Positions 51,532 to 61,518 are shown, counted from the first letter of the stretch. The stretch is DNA of 64,000 nucleotides from Rhodococcus opacus B4 (GCF_000010805.1 NC_012522.1:4340001-4404000); one strand, 5' to 3'. Made by a program: numbers and translations. The notes: generated by a model not told the origin, from the letters alone.

Positions 51532-52134
51532 GTGATTTCGGAAATCGGACTGCGGGACCGCAAGAAGGCCGCCACGCGTGCGGCCCTCAGCGGTGCCGCC
51601 GCACGCCTGGCCCGCGCGCTGGGCATCGAATGCGTCACCGCCGACGCCATCGCGTCCGAGGCGGGGGTCTCGACCCGGACGTTCCACAACTACTTCTCCA
51701 GCAAGGAGGAGGCGGTACTGGCCCACTTCGAGGAGTCCGTCCACGACTGGGTGAACCTCCTCCGTGCGCGCCCCGAGGACGAGCCGATCTGGGATTCTCT
51801 CGAGCACGTGGTGGTCCAGATCGTCACCGCTCCCGGGAAGCCGCTCGAAGAGACCGCCGTGATGATGGAACTCGTCGAGTCCAGCCCGGCGCTGCTCGCG
51901 AAGAAGCTCGAAGTGCACCTCCGGGTCACCCGCCTCATCGGCGAAGTGATCGCCGAACGCACCGGCACGAACATCGACACCGACCTCTACCCGAACCTGC
52001 TGCACATGGCGGTCGGATCGGCGTGCAAGGCGTCGATCGACCTGTGGCGGAGCGGCAAGACCGGCGCGAGCGGACCCGAAGAACTGGTCCGCGACGCCAT
52101 GCGCCAACTCCGGCAAGGAATCCCGCAGCCGTAG
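51532..52134 (+). CDS. TetR-family transcriptional regulator
   Basis: A 200-residue regulator. An N-terminal helix-turn-helix (about 10-60; VTADAIASEAGVSTRTFHNYFSSKEEAVL) precedes a ligand domain. The GTG 51532 start has a nested palindrome just upstream. It sits before the MMPL transporter and is probably its repressor. Confidence 0.9.
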   Translation: MISEIGLRDRKKAATRAALSGAAARLARALGIECVTADAIASEAGVSTRTFHNYFSSKEEAVLAHFEESVHDWVNLLRARPEDEPIWDSLEHVVVQIVTAPGKPLEETAVMMELVESSPALLAKKLEVHLRVTRLIGEVIAERTGTNIDTDLYPNLLHMAVGSACKASIDLWRSGKTGASGPEELVRDAMRQLRQGIPQP

Positions 52135-52184
52135 CCGGCTACCCGAACCACCCCTCGTTTCCACCGACTCACAAGGAGCCTCTC

Positions 52185-54539
52185 GTGGCCACCTATCTCT
52201 ATCGGATCGGCAGATTCGCCTACCGGCGAAAAGGCGCGGTCCTCAGCGTCTGGTTGGTGATCCTGGTCCTCATGGGCGTCGGCGCGGCCACGCTGTCCGG
52301 ACCCACCAAGGACTCGTTCTCCATCCCGGGCACCCCCGCGCAGCAGGCCCAGGACCTGATGGCCGAACGGTTCCCCGAGGCCGCGGGCAGCGACCCGATG
52401 AACGCGGTCAGCGCACGCTACGTGTTCGCCGCACCCGAGGGGCAGACGCTCGAGAGCGAGCAGAGTCAGCAGGCGATGGACGCCGTCCTCGCCAAGGTCC
52501 GGGGCATCGAACAGGTCCAGGACGCGGCCAAGGTCGATCCCGCCACCGCTTCGGGTGCCGACGCCGCGAAGGCGCTGGTCAACCCTGTCACCGCGAACGA
52601 GCAGCTCGTCGAGATGGCGAAGTCCACCGCGGCGGACAAGGGAATCAGCGAAGCGGATGCGGTCGCGAACGCGCAGGCGCTGTCCCCGCTCAACGCGGAC
52701 AAGACCGTCGGCTATGTCGAGGTGCCGTTCACGGGCGCCATGGGCGACGTCGACCAGGCGTTGCGCGATCAGGTCTCCGCCGCGGCCGACGCCGGCCGCA
52801 ACGCCGGCCTGACTGTCGAGATCAGTGGTTCGGTCGCCAACGAGGCCGAACCGCCGGGCGGCGCCACCGAACTCGTCGGCATCGGTGTGGCCGCCGTCGT
52901 GCTCGCGCTGACGTTCGGTTCGCTCGTCGCCGCGGGTCTGCCCCTGATCACCGCGATCATCGGCATCATGATCGGCAGCCTCGGCATCACCGTCGCCACC
53001 GGTTTCACCGACCTCAGTTCGATGACGCCCACGCTGGCGATCATGATCGGCCTGGCCGTCGCCATCGACTACTCACTGTTCATCGTGTCCCGGTTCCGGC
53101 ACGAACTCACGCTCACGGACGACCGCTCGGAAGCGGCCGGACGTGCTGTCGGCACCGCCGGTTCCGCCGTGGTGTTCGCCGGCCTCACCGTCATCATCGC
53201 GCTGATCGCCCTGCGCGTCGTCGGGATCCCGTTCCTCTCCGACATGGGTGCGGCCGCCGCGTTCACGGTGTTCATCGCGGTCTCCATCGCGCTCACCCTG
53301 CTGCCCGCGATCCTCGGGCTGTTCGGGAAGAAGGCGTTCGCCGGCAAGATCCCGTTCCTCAGCAGTCGTGACCTCGAGGACGACGAGGGCAAGCCGAGCC
53401 TCGCCCTGCGCTACATCAGCGCCGTGGTCCGCAGGCCCGCGATTCCGCTGATCGCCGGCGTCGTGTTGCTCGGGGCACTCGCCATTCCCGCGACCGGCCT
53501 GAGCCTGGCCCTGCCCAGCGAGGGCACCGGCGACCCCGCCACCAGTTCACGGCAGGCGTACGACCTCGTCAGCGAGGGCTTCGGTCCCGGAAAGAACGGC
53601 CCGCTGCTCGTCGTCGTCGACGCCAAGGACATCACCACCGGCACACCGTCGGAGGCGTTCGGTGAGGTCGTGAAGGCCATCAGGGCGCAGGACGACGTGT
53701 CCAACGCCCAGGTCGTCGGCATGAACAAGGCCGGCGATACCGCGCAGATCCTGGTCACGCCGAGCAGCGCCCCCAGCGATCCCGCCACGATGGATCTGGT
53801 GAACAACATCCGCGGGGCGGAGGCGGATCTGCACGACTCGATCGGCGTCAACTACGGCGTCACCGGGCAGACCGCGCTCGAAGGCGACGTGTCCGAGACG
53901 CTGCAGGACGCGCTGATCCCGTACCTCGCGGTGGTCGTGGGCCTGGCGTTCCTCCTGCTGCTGCTGGTGTTCCGCTCGCTGCTGGTGCCGCTGACCGCCA
54001 CCCTCGGCTTCCTCCTCAGCGTCGCGGCCACGTTCGGTGCCACGGTCGCGGTGTTCCAGGAAGGCTGGGGCGGCATCATCTCCAACCCACAGCCGATCGT
54101 CAGCTTCATGCCGATCTTCCTGATCGGTGTCGTGTTCGGTCTCGCGATGGACTACCAGGTGTTCCTGGTGACCCGGATGCGGGAGGAATACGTGCACGGG
54201 GCGACCGCGAAGCAGGCCGTCACCGTCGGCTTCAACCACGGTGCCCGGGTGGTCAGCGCCGCCGCGGTCATCATGATCTCCGTGTTCGCGGCCTTCATCG
54301 CCGAGCCGAACTCGTTCATCAAGTCGATCGGCTTCGCCCTGGCGGCGGCCGTGTTCTTCGACGCCTTCGTCGTGCGCATGGTGATCATCCCGTCGGTGAT
54401 GGCACTGCTCGGCGACAAGGCGTGGTGGCTGCCGAAGTGGCTGGACAAGATCCTGCCCAACGTCGACATCGAGGGCGAGAAGCTCGAGAAGGTGCTGGAC
54501 GAGTCGGACGAGTCGCTCGTAGGCGCTTCGCGCCCGTGA
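52185..54539 (+). CDS. MMPL/RND-family transporter
   Basis: A 784-residue RND/MMPL protein with two large extracellular loops (about 45-190 and 430-560) and 11-12 membrane segments. AIDYSLFIVSRFRHEL and AMDYQVFLVTRMREEY are the paired conserved motifs after the segment-3/segment-9 helices. It may export lipids or drugs. Its TGA stop lies inside palindrome D. Confidence 0.92.
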   Translation: MATYLYRIGRFAYRRKGAVLSVWLVILVLMGVGAATLSGPTKDSFSIPGTPAQQAQDLMAERFPEAAGSDPMNAVSARYVFAAPEGQTLESEQSQQAMDAVLAKVRGIEQVQDAAKVDPATASGADAAKALVNPVTANEQLVEMAKSTAADKGISEADAVANAQALSPLNADKTVGYVEVPFTGAMGDVDQALRDQVSAAADAGRNAGLTVEISGSVANEAEPPGGATELVGIGVAAVVLALTFGSLVAAGLPLITAIIGIMIGSLGITVATGFTDLSSMTPTLAIMIGLAVAIDYSLFIVSRFRHELTLTDDRSEAAGRAVGTAGSAVVFAGLTVIIALIALRVVGIPFLSDMGAAAAFTVFIAVSIALTLLPAILGLFGKKAFAGKIPFLSSRDLEDDEGKPSLALRYISAVVRRPAIPLIAGVVLLGALAIPATGLSLALPSEGTGDPATSSRQAYDLVSEGFGPGKNGPLLVVVDAKDITTGTPSEAFGEVVKAIRAQDDVSNAQVVGMNKAGDTAQILVTPSSAPSDPATMDLVNNIRGAEADLHDSIGVNYGVTGQTALEGDVSETLQDALIPYLAVVVGLAFLLLLLVFRSLLVPLTATLGFLLSVAATFGATVAVFQEGWGGIISNPQPIVSFMPIFLIGVVFGLAMDYQVFLVTRMREEYVHGATAKQAVTVGFNHGARVVSAAAVIMISVFAAFIAEPNSFIKSIGFALAAAVFFDAFVVRMVIIPSVMALLGDKAWWLPKWLDKILPNVDIEGEKLEKVLDESDESLVGASRP

Positions 54540-54575
54540 GTGGTTGAGGAGTCCCTGGACTCCTCAACCACTCAC
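54536..54575. repeat. Intergenic palindrome D (GTGAGTGGTTGAGG family)
   Basis: GTGAGTGGTTGAGGAGTCC (54536-54554) pairs with GGACTCCTCAACCACTCAC (54557-54575), perfect over 19 bp. Its TGA (54537-54539) is the stop of the MMPL gene. Confidence 0.88.
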
Positions 54576-54577
54576 AA

Positions 54578-54613
54578 GGCCGCAGGCCCCCGAAAATCCG
54601 CGGGCCTGCGGTC
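54578..54613 (+). terminator. Terminator-like hairpin after palindrome D
   Basis: GCCGCAGGCCC pairs with GGGCCTGCGGT; only a short T-rich tail follows. It may end the MMPL transcript before the ABC genes. Confidence 0.6.
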
Positions 54614-54668
54614 GTTTCTGTTGGTAACCTTCGGACATAATGATGACCCGCCAGGATCGCTGCTGCCC

Positions 54669-56402
54669 ATGTTGAATGCCCTGCTCACCACGTACCTCCG
54701 CCCGTACAAGCGGGAACTCACGGCGGTCGTACTGTTCCAGCTGGTCGCGACCGCGGCCGCGCTCTACCTTCCCAGCCTGAACGCCGACCTCATCGACAAC
54801 GGCGTCACCAAGGGCGACACGGCGTACATCCTGTCCACGGGCCTCATGATGCTGCTCGTCACCGTCGTGCAGATCGTCTGCTCGATCGGTTCGGTGTACT
54901 TCGGTGCCCGTGCCGCAATGGGTTTCGGGCGCGACGTGCGCCGCGCCGTCATGCATCAGGTCGGGAGTTTCTCGTCCCGCGAGTTCGGCCGCTTCGGTGC
55001 GCCGTCGCTGATCACTCGCAACACGAACGACGTGCAGCAGGTGCAGATGCTCGTCGTGATGAGCTGCACGATCCTCGTGATGGCGCCGATCATGTGCGTC
55101 GGCGGTGTCGTGATGTCGATCCGGGAGGACGCCGGGCTGGCCTGGATCCTGGCGGTCACGGTGCCGGTGCTCGCGCTGTCCATGGGCTTCGTGATCTCAC
55201 GGATGGTGCCCGCGTTCCGGGAGATGCAGACCCGCATCGACGGGGTCAACCGGGTGCTGCGCGAGCAGATCACCGGTATCCGCGTCGTCCGGGCATTCGT
55301 CCGCGAGCGCTCCGAGATGGAGCGGTTCGGCGACGCCAACGAGCAACTCACCCAGACCGCCCTGCGGGTCGGCAGGCTGACCGCGGTGATGTTCCCCCTC
55401 GTCATGGTCATCGCGAACATCACCAGCGTCGCCGTCATCTGGTTCGGCGGGCACGAGATCAACAGCGGCACCATGCAGGTCGGCTCGCTCACCGCGATGC
55501 TCAGCTACATCATGCAGATCCTGATGTCGGTGATGATGGCGTCGTTCATCGCGATGATGGCGCCCCGCGCGACCGTCTGCGCCGAACGCATCGGCGAGGT
55601 GCTCGCCACCGACTCCACCGTGGTCCCGCCGGCCGAACCGGTCACCGTGCTGGAGAACCCGGGTGTGGTGGAGCTGCGCGACGCCCAGTTCAAGTTCCCC
55701 GGCGCCGACGAACCGGTGTTGCGCGACATCAGCTTCCGCGCCGAACCGGGCAAGACCACCGCGATCATCGGCGGCACCGGATCCGGCAAGACGACGCTGC
55801 TGTCGCTGATCCCGCGTCTCATCGACGCCACGTCGGGCGCGGTCACGGTGTCCGACACCGAGGTGCGCCGCATCGACCTGGACGTCCTGCGGTCGGGAAT
55901 CGGACTCGTCCCGCAGCGGCCGTACCTGTTCTCGGGGACCGTCGCCACCAACCTCCGGTACGGCAAACCCGACGCCACCGACGACGAACTGTGGCGGGCG
56001 CTGGAGATCGCGCAGGCCGCGGACTTCGTGCGCGCCATGCCCGAGGGCCTCGACACCCCGGTCGCGCAGGGCGGCACGACCGTCTCCGGCGGTCAGCGGC
56101 AGCGGCTCGCCATCGCGCGGGCGCTGGTGCGTCGCCCGTCGATCTACCTGTTCGACGACTCCTTCTCCGCCCTCGACCTCACCACCGACGCCCGGCTGCG
56201 CGCCGCGCTCAAGCCCGAGACCTCGGACGCGTGCGTCATCGTCGTCGCCCAACGTGTCTCGACAATCGTGGAGGCCGAGCAGATCGTGGTTCTCGAGGAC
56301 GGCGCGGTGGTCGGAATCGGCACGCACGAAGAACTACTCGAGACTTGTCCGTGTTACGTCGAGATCGTCGAATCCCAACGATCGGTCCAGGAAGCACTAT
56401 GA
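54669..56402 (+). CDS. ABC exporter half (degenerate NBD)
   Basis: A 577-residue half-transporter: a six-helix membrane domain (about 15-310) and an ATPase domain. GGTGSGKTTL (near 366) is Walker A, VSGGQRQRLA the signature and SIYLFDDSFSALD Walker B. The usual catalytic Glu after Walker B is Asp, so this site is probably inactive. The next gene encodes its partner. The pair resembles LmrCD-like or Rv1272c/Rv1273c-type exporters. Confidence 0.9.
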   Translation: MLNALLTTYLRPYKRELTAVVLFQLVATAAALYLPSLNADLIDNGVTKGDTAYILSTGLMMLLVTVVQIVCSIGSVYFGARAAMGFGRDVRRAVMHQVGSFSSREFGRFGAPSLITRNTNDVQQVQMLVVMSCTILVMAPIMCVGGVVMSIREDAGLAWILAVTVPVLALSMGFVISRMVPAFREMQTRIDGVNRVLREQITGIRVVRAFVRERSEMERFGDANEQLTQTALRVGRLTAVMFPLVMVIANITSVAVIWFGGHEINSGTMQVGSLTAMLSYIMQILMSVMMASFIAMMAPRATVCAERIGEVLATDSTVVPPAEPVTVLENPGVVELRDAQFKFPGADEPVLRDISFRAEPGKTTAIIGGTGSGKTTLLSLIPRLIDATSGAVTVSDTEVRRIDLDVLRSGIGLVPQRPYLFSGTVATNLRYGKPDATDDELWRALEIAQAADFVRAMPEGLDTPVAQGGTTVSGGQRQRLAIARALVRRPSIYLFDDSFSALDLTTDARLRAALKPETSDACVIVVAQRVSTIVEAEQIVVLEDGAVVGIGTHEELLETCPCYVEIVESQRSVQEAL

Positions 56403-58345
56403 GCGATCGCGCAACCACCACCGCCGAACGGCCCGCAGGCCCCCGCATTCCGGGACCGGTCGCACCGGGCGCCCCGGGGTCCAAGCCGCACGACCTGTGG
56501 CCGTCCACCAGGCGGCTGCTGCGGCGGCTGCGTCCCCACCGGATCATCGTCGGCATCGTCTTCCTCGTCGCCGCCGTGTCGGTGGTCCTCACCTCGATTG
56601 CGCCGCGCATGCTCGGCCAGGGCACGAACCTGATCTTCGACGGCATCATCGGCAAGCAGTTGCCCGCCGGGATGTCGAAGGATCAGGCCGTCGCCGCACT
56701 GCGGGCCGACGGCCAGAACACGTTCGCCGACATGGTGTCCGGGATGGCCGTCGTGCCCGGCGTCGGTATCGACTTCAGCGCCCTCGGCCGGGTGCTGGCG
56801 ATCGTGCTGGCCCTGTACCTGGGGTCGTCGGTGTTCATGTGGCTGTCGGGATTCCTGCTGAACATCGTCGTGCAGGGCGTCGTGAAGAACCTGCGCGCCG
56901 AGGTGGAACGGAAGATCCACCGGCTTCCCCTGCGCTACTTCGACTCCCACTCCCGCGGCGACCTGCTCAGCCGCGTCACCAACGACATCGACAACGTCTC
57001 GCAGTCGTTGCAGCAGACGATGAGCCAGCTGATCGTGTCGGCGATGACGGTCATCGGCATCCTCGTGATGATGATCGTCATCTCGCCGCTGCTCGCGCTG
57101 ATCGCGGTGCTGACGGTGCCGCTGTCGATCCTGGTGACGGCGCAGATCGCGAAACGGTCCAAGACGCACTTCGTGTCGCAGTGGAAGTCGACCGGCGAGC
57201 TCAACTCGCACGTGGAAGAGGCGTACACGGGCCACGAACTGGTCACCGTGTTCGGCCGCGGCCGCGAGGTGGAGGCACGGTTCGAGGAGCAGAACGAGGC
57301 GCTCTACCAGGCCAGCTACCGGGCCCAGTTCATCTCGGGCCTGATCATGCCCGCGATCATGTTCCTCGGAAACCTCAACTTCGTGGCCATCGCCGTCCTC
57401 GGCGGCATGCGGGTGGCGTCCGGCACCATGAGCCTCGGCGACGTGCAGGCGTTCATCCAGTACTCGCGGCAGTTCACCCAGCCCCTCACCCAGATCGGGG
57501 CCATGGTCAACCTCATGCAGTCGGGTGTGGCGTCCGCCGAGCGGGTGTTCGCCGTCCTCGACGAGGACGAGGAGGAGCCCGACCTCACCGAGGCCCCGAC
57601 CCCGACGCATCCGCTGGGCCGGGTGGAGTTCGCGGACGTGTCGTTCAGCTACTCGCCGGAGAAGCCGCTGATCGAGAACCTGTCGCTGGTCGCGGAACCC
57701 GGCCAGATGGTCGCCATCGTCGGACCCACCGGCGCCGGTAAGACCACCCTCGTCAACCTGATCCTGCGGTTCTACGAACTCGACGGCGGCCGGATCCTCC
57801 TCGACGGCGTCGACATCGCCGAGATGTCGCGCGACGACCTGCGGTCCCGCATCGGCATGGTGCTGCAGGACGCGTGGCTGTTCGGTGGCACCATCCGCGA
57901 CAACATCGCGTACGGACGCCCCGACGCCACCGAGGACGAGATCCAGGCGGCCGCGCGGATCAGCTACGTCGACCGGTTCGTCCACTCGCTGCCCCACGGC
58001 TACGACACCGTCATCGACGAAGAGGGCAGCAACATCAGCGCCGGCGAGAAGCAGCTGATCACCATCGCCCGCGCGTTCATCTCGCAGCCGTCGATCCTCA
58101 TCCTCGACGAGGCAACCAGTTCCGTCGACACCCGCACCGAACTGCTCGTGCAGCACGCGACCGCGGTCCTGCGCAGCGATCGTACGAGTTTCGTGATCGC
58201 ACACCGGTTGTCGACCATCCGTGACGCCGACCTCATCGTCGTCATGGAAGACGGTCGCATCGTCGAGCAGGGCAGCCACGAGGACCTGCTCCTCACCCGC
58301 GGCGCGTACTACCGCCTGTACAACAGCCAGTTCGTCAGTGCGTAA
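56399..58345 (+). CDS. ABC exporter half (active NBD)
   Basis: A 648-residue half-transporter, ATG 56399 overlapping the previous stop by 4 bp. It has a roughly 60-residue N-terminal extension (Pro-rich), six membrane segments, and an ATPase with GPTGAGKTTL (near 442), ISAGEKQL (a diverged signature) and ILILDEATSSVD with the catalytic Glu. With the first gene it forms an asymmetric heterodimer. Confidence 0.9.
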   Translation: MSDRATTTAERPAGPRIPGPVAPGAPGSKPHDLWPSTRRLLRRLRPHRIIVGIVFLVAAVSVVLTSIAPRMLGQGTNLIFDGIIGKQLPAGMSKDQAVAALRADGQNTFADMVSGMAVVPGVGIDFSALGRVLAIVLALYLGSSVFMWLSGFLLNIVVQGVVKNLRAEVERKIHRLPLRYFDSHSRGDLLSRVTNDIDNVSQSLQQTMSQLIVSAMTVIGILVMMIVISPLLALIAVLTVPLSILVTAQIAKRSKTHFVSQWKSTGELNSHVEEAYTGHELVTVFGRGREVEARFEEQNEALYQASYRAQFISGLIMPAIMFLGNLNFVAIAVLGGMRVASGTMSLGDVQAFIQYSRQFTQPLTQIGAMVNLMQSGVASAERVFAVLDEDEEEPDLTEAPTPTHPLGRVEFADVSFSYSPEKPLIENLSLVAEPGQMVAIVGPTGAGKTTLVNLILRFYELDGGRILLDGVDIAEMSRDDLRSRIGMVLQDAWLFGGTIRDNIAYGRPDATEDEIQAAARISYVDRFVHSLPHGYDTVIDEEGSNISAGEKQLITIARAFISQPSILILDEATSSVDTRTELLVQHATAVLRSDRTSFVIAHRLSTIRDADLIVVMEDGRIVEQGSHEDLLLTRGAYYRLYNSQFVSA

Positions 58346-58350
58346 CCGCC

Positions 58351-58391
58351 CGTGAGTACTTATCAACCGCGGGACGTTAATAAGTACTCAC
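58351..58391. repeat. Intergenic palindrome E (GTGAGTACTTAT family)
   Basis: GTGAGTACTTAT pairs with ATAAGTACTCAC (to 58391). On the reverse strand its TGA (58388-58390) is the stop of the secreted protein gene. Relative of palindrome C. Confidence 0.85.
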
Positions 58392-59629
58392 AGGCACGCG
58401 GTGCTGCCCCCGGCCTCGAAGGTGGCGGTGTCGCAGTAGGCGGAGCGCGGATAGTACGGACCCATCGTGGTGGCGGGGTCGGTGTGATTGTTCTGCGACG
58501 CCTGCACCGACTGCGGGTAGAAGGCGTCGGACGGCAGCATGTACCGCAGGAACAGCACCTTCTTCGCGACGTCGGTGGATCCCCAGGGGATGACGGTGAC
58601 GGTGGGGTCGGATGCGGCGCGGGCCGGGACGTCCTGCGGTGCGGCGACGACGTACGTGTAGTTGCCTTCGCTGTCGGTACGGGTCTGGAAGTCGGCGGCG
58701 CACGCGACGACCGGGTACGGCGACACCTGGTCGTTCTGGCACATCGACCAGTACCGCACCTGGCGGCCGGGTTCCGTGACGGGTTGTCCCGCACGGGTAT
58801 CGGGGAACGTCGGCGCCCGGCCCTGCACGACGACGATGCGCCCGGGCTGATAGGTAAGCCCCGCCCCGACGTACTTGTTGTCGCCGTTGGGGAACAGACC
58901 GGACGTGCTCGCGGGGTTCACGAAGGTCGCCTCGGGCACGTTCCCGGGGAAGGCCCCGGATGCGGCGCCCGCGATGACCTGATCGAATCCGGCTTCCGCG
59001 ACCTGTCCGAGGGGCCCGTTGTCGTAGGCGGACGGGTCGAATTCGGATCCGCACGTCGGCACCGGCGACGTGCGGCCCCCGGACGTCAGCGTCACGTCGG
59101 GCAGTGGGACGCCGCCGGTCGGCGAGGCCGGGTCGTCGGGCACGTACACCCGGATGATGAGGAAACCGACGGGCACGGACTGCGCGCCTGCACCGGTGGG
59201 CAGAGCCTGAATCTGGTTGCGCGCGTGGTCGGCCGGACCGGTCATGACCGTCGCGTGCCAACGCTTCTGCGTGGGAGGCAGGGCGCCGGCGGCCGCGTCG
59301 GCGAACGGGTTTCCGCTGCCGGGGTCGGGGCCGATCTGGTTGTCGCGCAACGTGTCGACGGTGTCGAAGTTCGTCCCGTACGTGTTGAGCGAGAAGTAGC
59401 GGGCGGCCGGGTAGGTGCCGCTCAGTTCGATGGTGTCGCCGGATGCCAACGCGTAGGGCAGAACCCAGTACGTCGCGTTGGCGTCGGGGAAAGCGACGTT
59501 CAGCACGGTCGAGTTGGACATGAACTGCCACGCGCACTGCGCCGTCGGGGCCGGCTGCGCGGACGCGACCGACATCACGCCCGAACACAGCAGCAGAACC
59601 AGCACGGCAGCAACGACTTTCCCTGCCAT
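58388..59629 (-). CDS. Secreted DUF1214/DUF1254-type protein
   Basis: A 413-residue exported protein with a signal peptide (about 1-28, ending ASAQP). Patterns YWVLPYALASGDTIELSG, ARYFSLNTYGTN and SVPVGFLIIRVYVP match an actinobacterial DUF1214-like family of unknown action. It follows the sulfatase by 5 bp and is translationally coupled. It may handle a product or partner of the sulfatase. Confidence 0.75.
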   Translation of the reverse strand: MAGKVVAAVLVLLLCSGVMSVASAQPAPTAQCAWQFMSNSTVLNVAFPDANATYWVLPYALASGDTIELSGTYPAARYFSLNTYGTNFDTVDTLRDNQIGPDPGSGNPFADAAAGALPPTQKRWHATVMTGPADHARNQIQALPTGAGAQSVPVGFLIIRVYVPDDPASPTGGVPLPDVTLTSGGRTSPVPTCGSEFDPSAYDNGPLGQVAEAGFDQVIAGAASGAFPGNVPEATFVNPASTSGLFPNGDNKYVGAGLTYQPGRIVVVQGRAPTFPDTRAGQPVTEPGRQVRYWSMCQNDQVSPYPVVACAADFQTRTDSEGNYTYVVAAPQDVPARAASDPTVTVIPWGSTDVAKKVLFLRYMLPSDAFYPQSVQASQNNHTDPATTMGPYYPRSAYCDTATFEAGGSTACL

Positions 59630-59634
59630 GGCGG

Positions 59635-61518
59635 TCAGAACACCTCCCCGAACGCGGTCAGCTTCTCGATGCCTTCGCGGTCGATCTCGCCGGGGGTGTA
59701 CCGGTTGATGAGCTGGATGTAGGCGAGGTAGCGCGCCATCGCGTCGGCGCTCTGCTGCGCGAACGCCGGGGGTAGCGGCGCGGCGAGCTGAGTCGGCAGG
59801 TACTGGGTCATCAGCTGGGCGGCCATGGCCGGACCGCGCGGGTCGTGGTCGAAGGTGTTGTCGAGTTCGGCGCGGCCCCGTTCGGTGGCGTAGTCGTAGA
59901 ACTCGTACTGGAACGACGCGGGGTCGACGAAGGACGTGGGCCCCAGCCACTTCGAGTACACCGCGACCTTCGCCTCGGGGGTGCGCAGCACGTAGATATG
60001 GGTGGGGGAGTTGTTCCAGTTGACCCCTTGCGGCGCATGCTCGTTGGTGGCGAGGACGACGTGGTCACGACCCGCCGCTGCGTTGCTCCGGAGCAGTGGC
60101 AGGAGGTCGGCGCGTTCGGCGTAGGTGGCGAACAGGTCCCCGGACATCCAGTTCCGGTCGCCGTGGCCGAGCGTCGCGAGCAGCGGAACCACGTCGACGC
60201 TCGACGTCAGCTGCCCGCGCGGGGTGTCGGTGTCTCCGGTGAACCGCCCGGTGGGGTCGGCGACGATCAGCGGGATGTGGAACGCCTCGTCATAGGCGGT
60301 GGACAGTTTCCCGGCCACGAAACCGTGTGCACCGGCGTATTCGCCGTGATCGGACGTCATGACGAACACGGTGTTGGCGGCGACGTCTTCCGGGAGCGAG
60401 TCGATCACCGTGCCGATGTGGTGATCGACCATCGTCAGCACGTTCGTGTAACTGTCGAGCGCGCGTTCCCAGTACGTGTACGGCGCGAACGCGATGTGCC
60501 GGTCGGGATCGGTGCCCTGACCGTACGGCTGGAGGTAGTAGTTCGACAGATTCTGCACGTCGTCGGTGACGCCGCCCCACACCAGCGCCTGGAACTCCCG
60601 CGCGAACACCTGGGTGCTCGGTTTCGACTGCAGCGCCTTCTCGGGTTCCCAGTTCGGCGGCACGGACGGGAAACCCAGCCGCGGCGGGTCGCTCTCGCCG
60701 GTGGTCACCGACCAGGTCCGGGCCGGGCTGAGTGGGGGAACGTTGTTCGCGTACAGCGACTGATAGCGTTCCGCTTCCGTTCCGGCCCAGAAGAACTGCT
60801 GGTCGTGGGGATTGACGAAGCTCGCCGTGAGGCAGAACGGGCCGTCGGAGGGTTTACGCGTCGACAACCACGCCGCGGCCTGGTCGGCGATGTGCCCGTC
60901 GAATTCGAAGCCCTCACCGTTCAGTCCAATGATGTCGGGCATGGTCAGACCGTCGAACCCGTACTCCTCGAGGTAGCCGGGAGCGAGCCCCGAATCCTCG
61001 TCGGGCGACGGCGACAGATGCCACTTCCCGACATACGGCGTCACGTATCCGGCCTGCCGCAACAGCTTGCCGTACGTCGGAAAGTCCCGGCCCATCGCGG
61101 GCGACGGGACGGGGGAGGCGCGATTACCGGTCCGCGTCTGCAGCATCCAGTTCTGCAGCGGGTACAAGCCGGTGACGAAACACGCGCGACCCGGACTGCA
61201 CGCCACCCCGGCCGTGTAGTGCTGCGTGAACTTCACCCCCGGCGCCCACAACTTGTAGAGGTTGGGCATGAACCGTTGCAGGAACTGGTCCGGCGTGGTG
61301 ATCCCGGCCGGAAAGACCTGGGGAAACCGCATCTCGTCGACGACGATGAACACGATGTTGGGTTGCACGTAATTGTTCGGCTGGCGACGCAGCGGCGTCT
61401 CCGACGCGTCCGCCCGACGGTCGAAGAGACCCGACATCACGGTCACCCCGCCCGCGACCGCGGCACCCGAGAGAAACGTTCGCCTGTCGATCCGATGGCC
61501 GGTCTTCTCGTCGCTCAT
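59635..61518 (-). CDS. Tat-exported sulfatase
   Basis: A 627-residue alkaline-phosphatase-fold sulfatase. RRTFLSG (12-18) is a Tat signal. CSPGR places Cys107, the residue oxidised to formylglycine (needs FGE), and Asp61 and TSDHGEYAGAHG are metal ligands. It removes sulfate from an aryl or alkyl ester. The folded Tat export suits its metal and formylglycine. No FGE gene is seen nearby. Confidence 0.9.
   Translation of the reverse strand: MSDEKTGHRIDRRTFLSGAAVAGGVTVMSGLFDRRADASETPLRRQPNNYVQPNIVFIVVDEMRFPQVFPAGITTPDQFLQRFMPNLYKLWAPGVKFTQHYTAGVACSPGRACFVTGLYPLQNWMLQTRTGNRASPVPSPAMGRDFPTYGKLLRQAGYVTPYVGKWHLSPSPDEDSGLAPGYLEEYGFDGLTMPDIIGLNGEGFEFDGHIADQAAAWLSTRKPSDGPFCLTASFVNPHDQQFFWAGTEAERYQSLYANNVPPLSPARTWSVTTGESDPPRLGFPSVPPNWEPEKALQSKPSTQVFAREFQALVWGGVTDDVQNLSNYYLQPYGQGTDPDRHIAFAPYTYWERALDSYTNVLTMVDHHIGTVIDSLPEDVAANTVFVMTSDHGEYAGAHGFVAGKLSTAYDEAFHIPLIVADPTGRFTGDTDTPRGQLTSSVDVVPLLATLGHGDRNWMSGDLFATYAERADLLPLLRSNAAAGRDHVVLATNEHAPQGVNWNNSPTHIYVLRTPEAKVAVYSKWLGPTSFVDPASFQYEFYDYATERGRAELDNTFDHDPRGPAMAAQLMTQYLPTQLAAPLPPAFAQQSADAMARYLAYIQLINRYTPGEIDREGIEKLTAFGEVF

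Noticed and set aside
56354..58366. A 670-codon reverse frame opposite the second ABC gene
   Set aside because: Shadow rich in His/Asp/Arg; the forward ABC gene has all its ATPase motifs.
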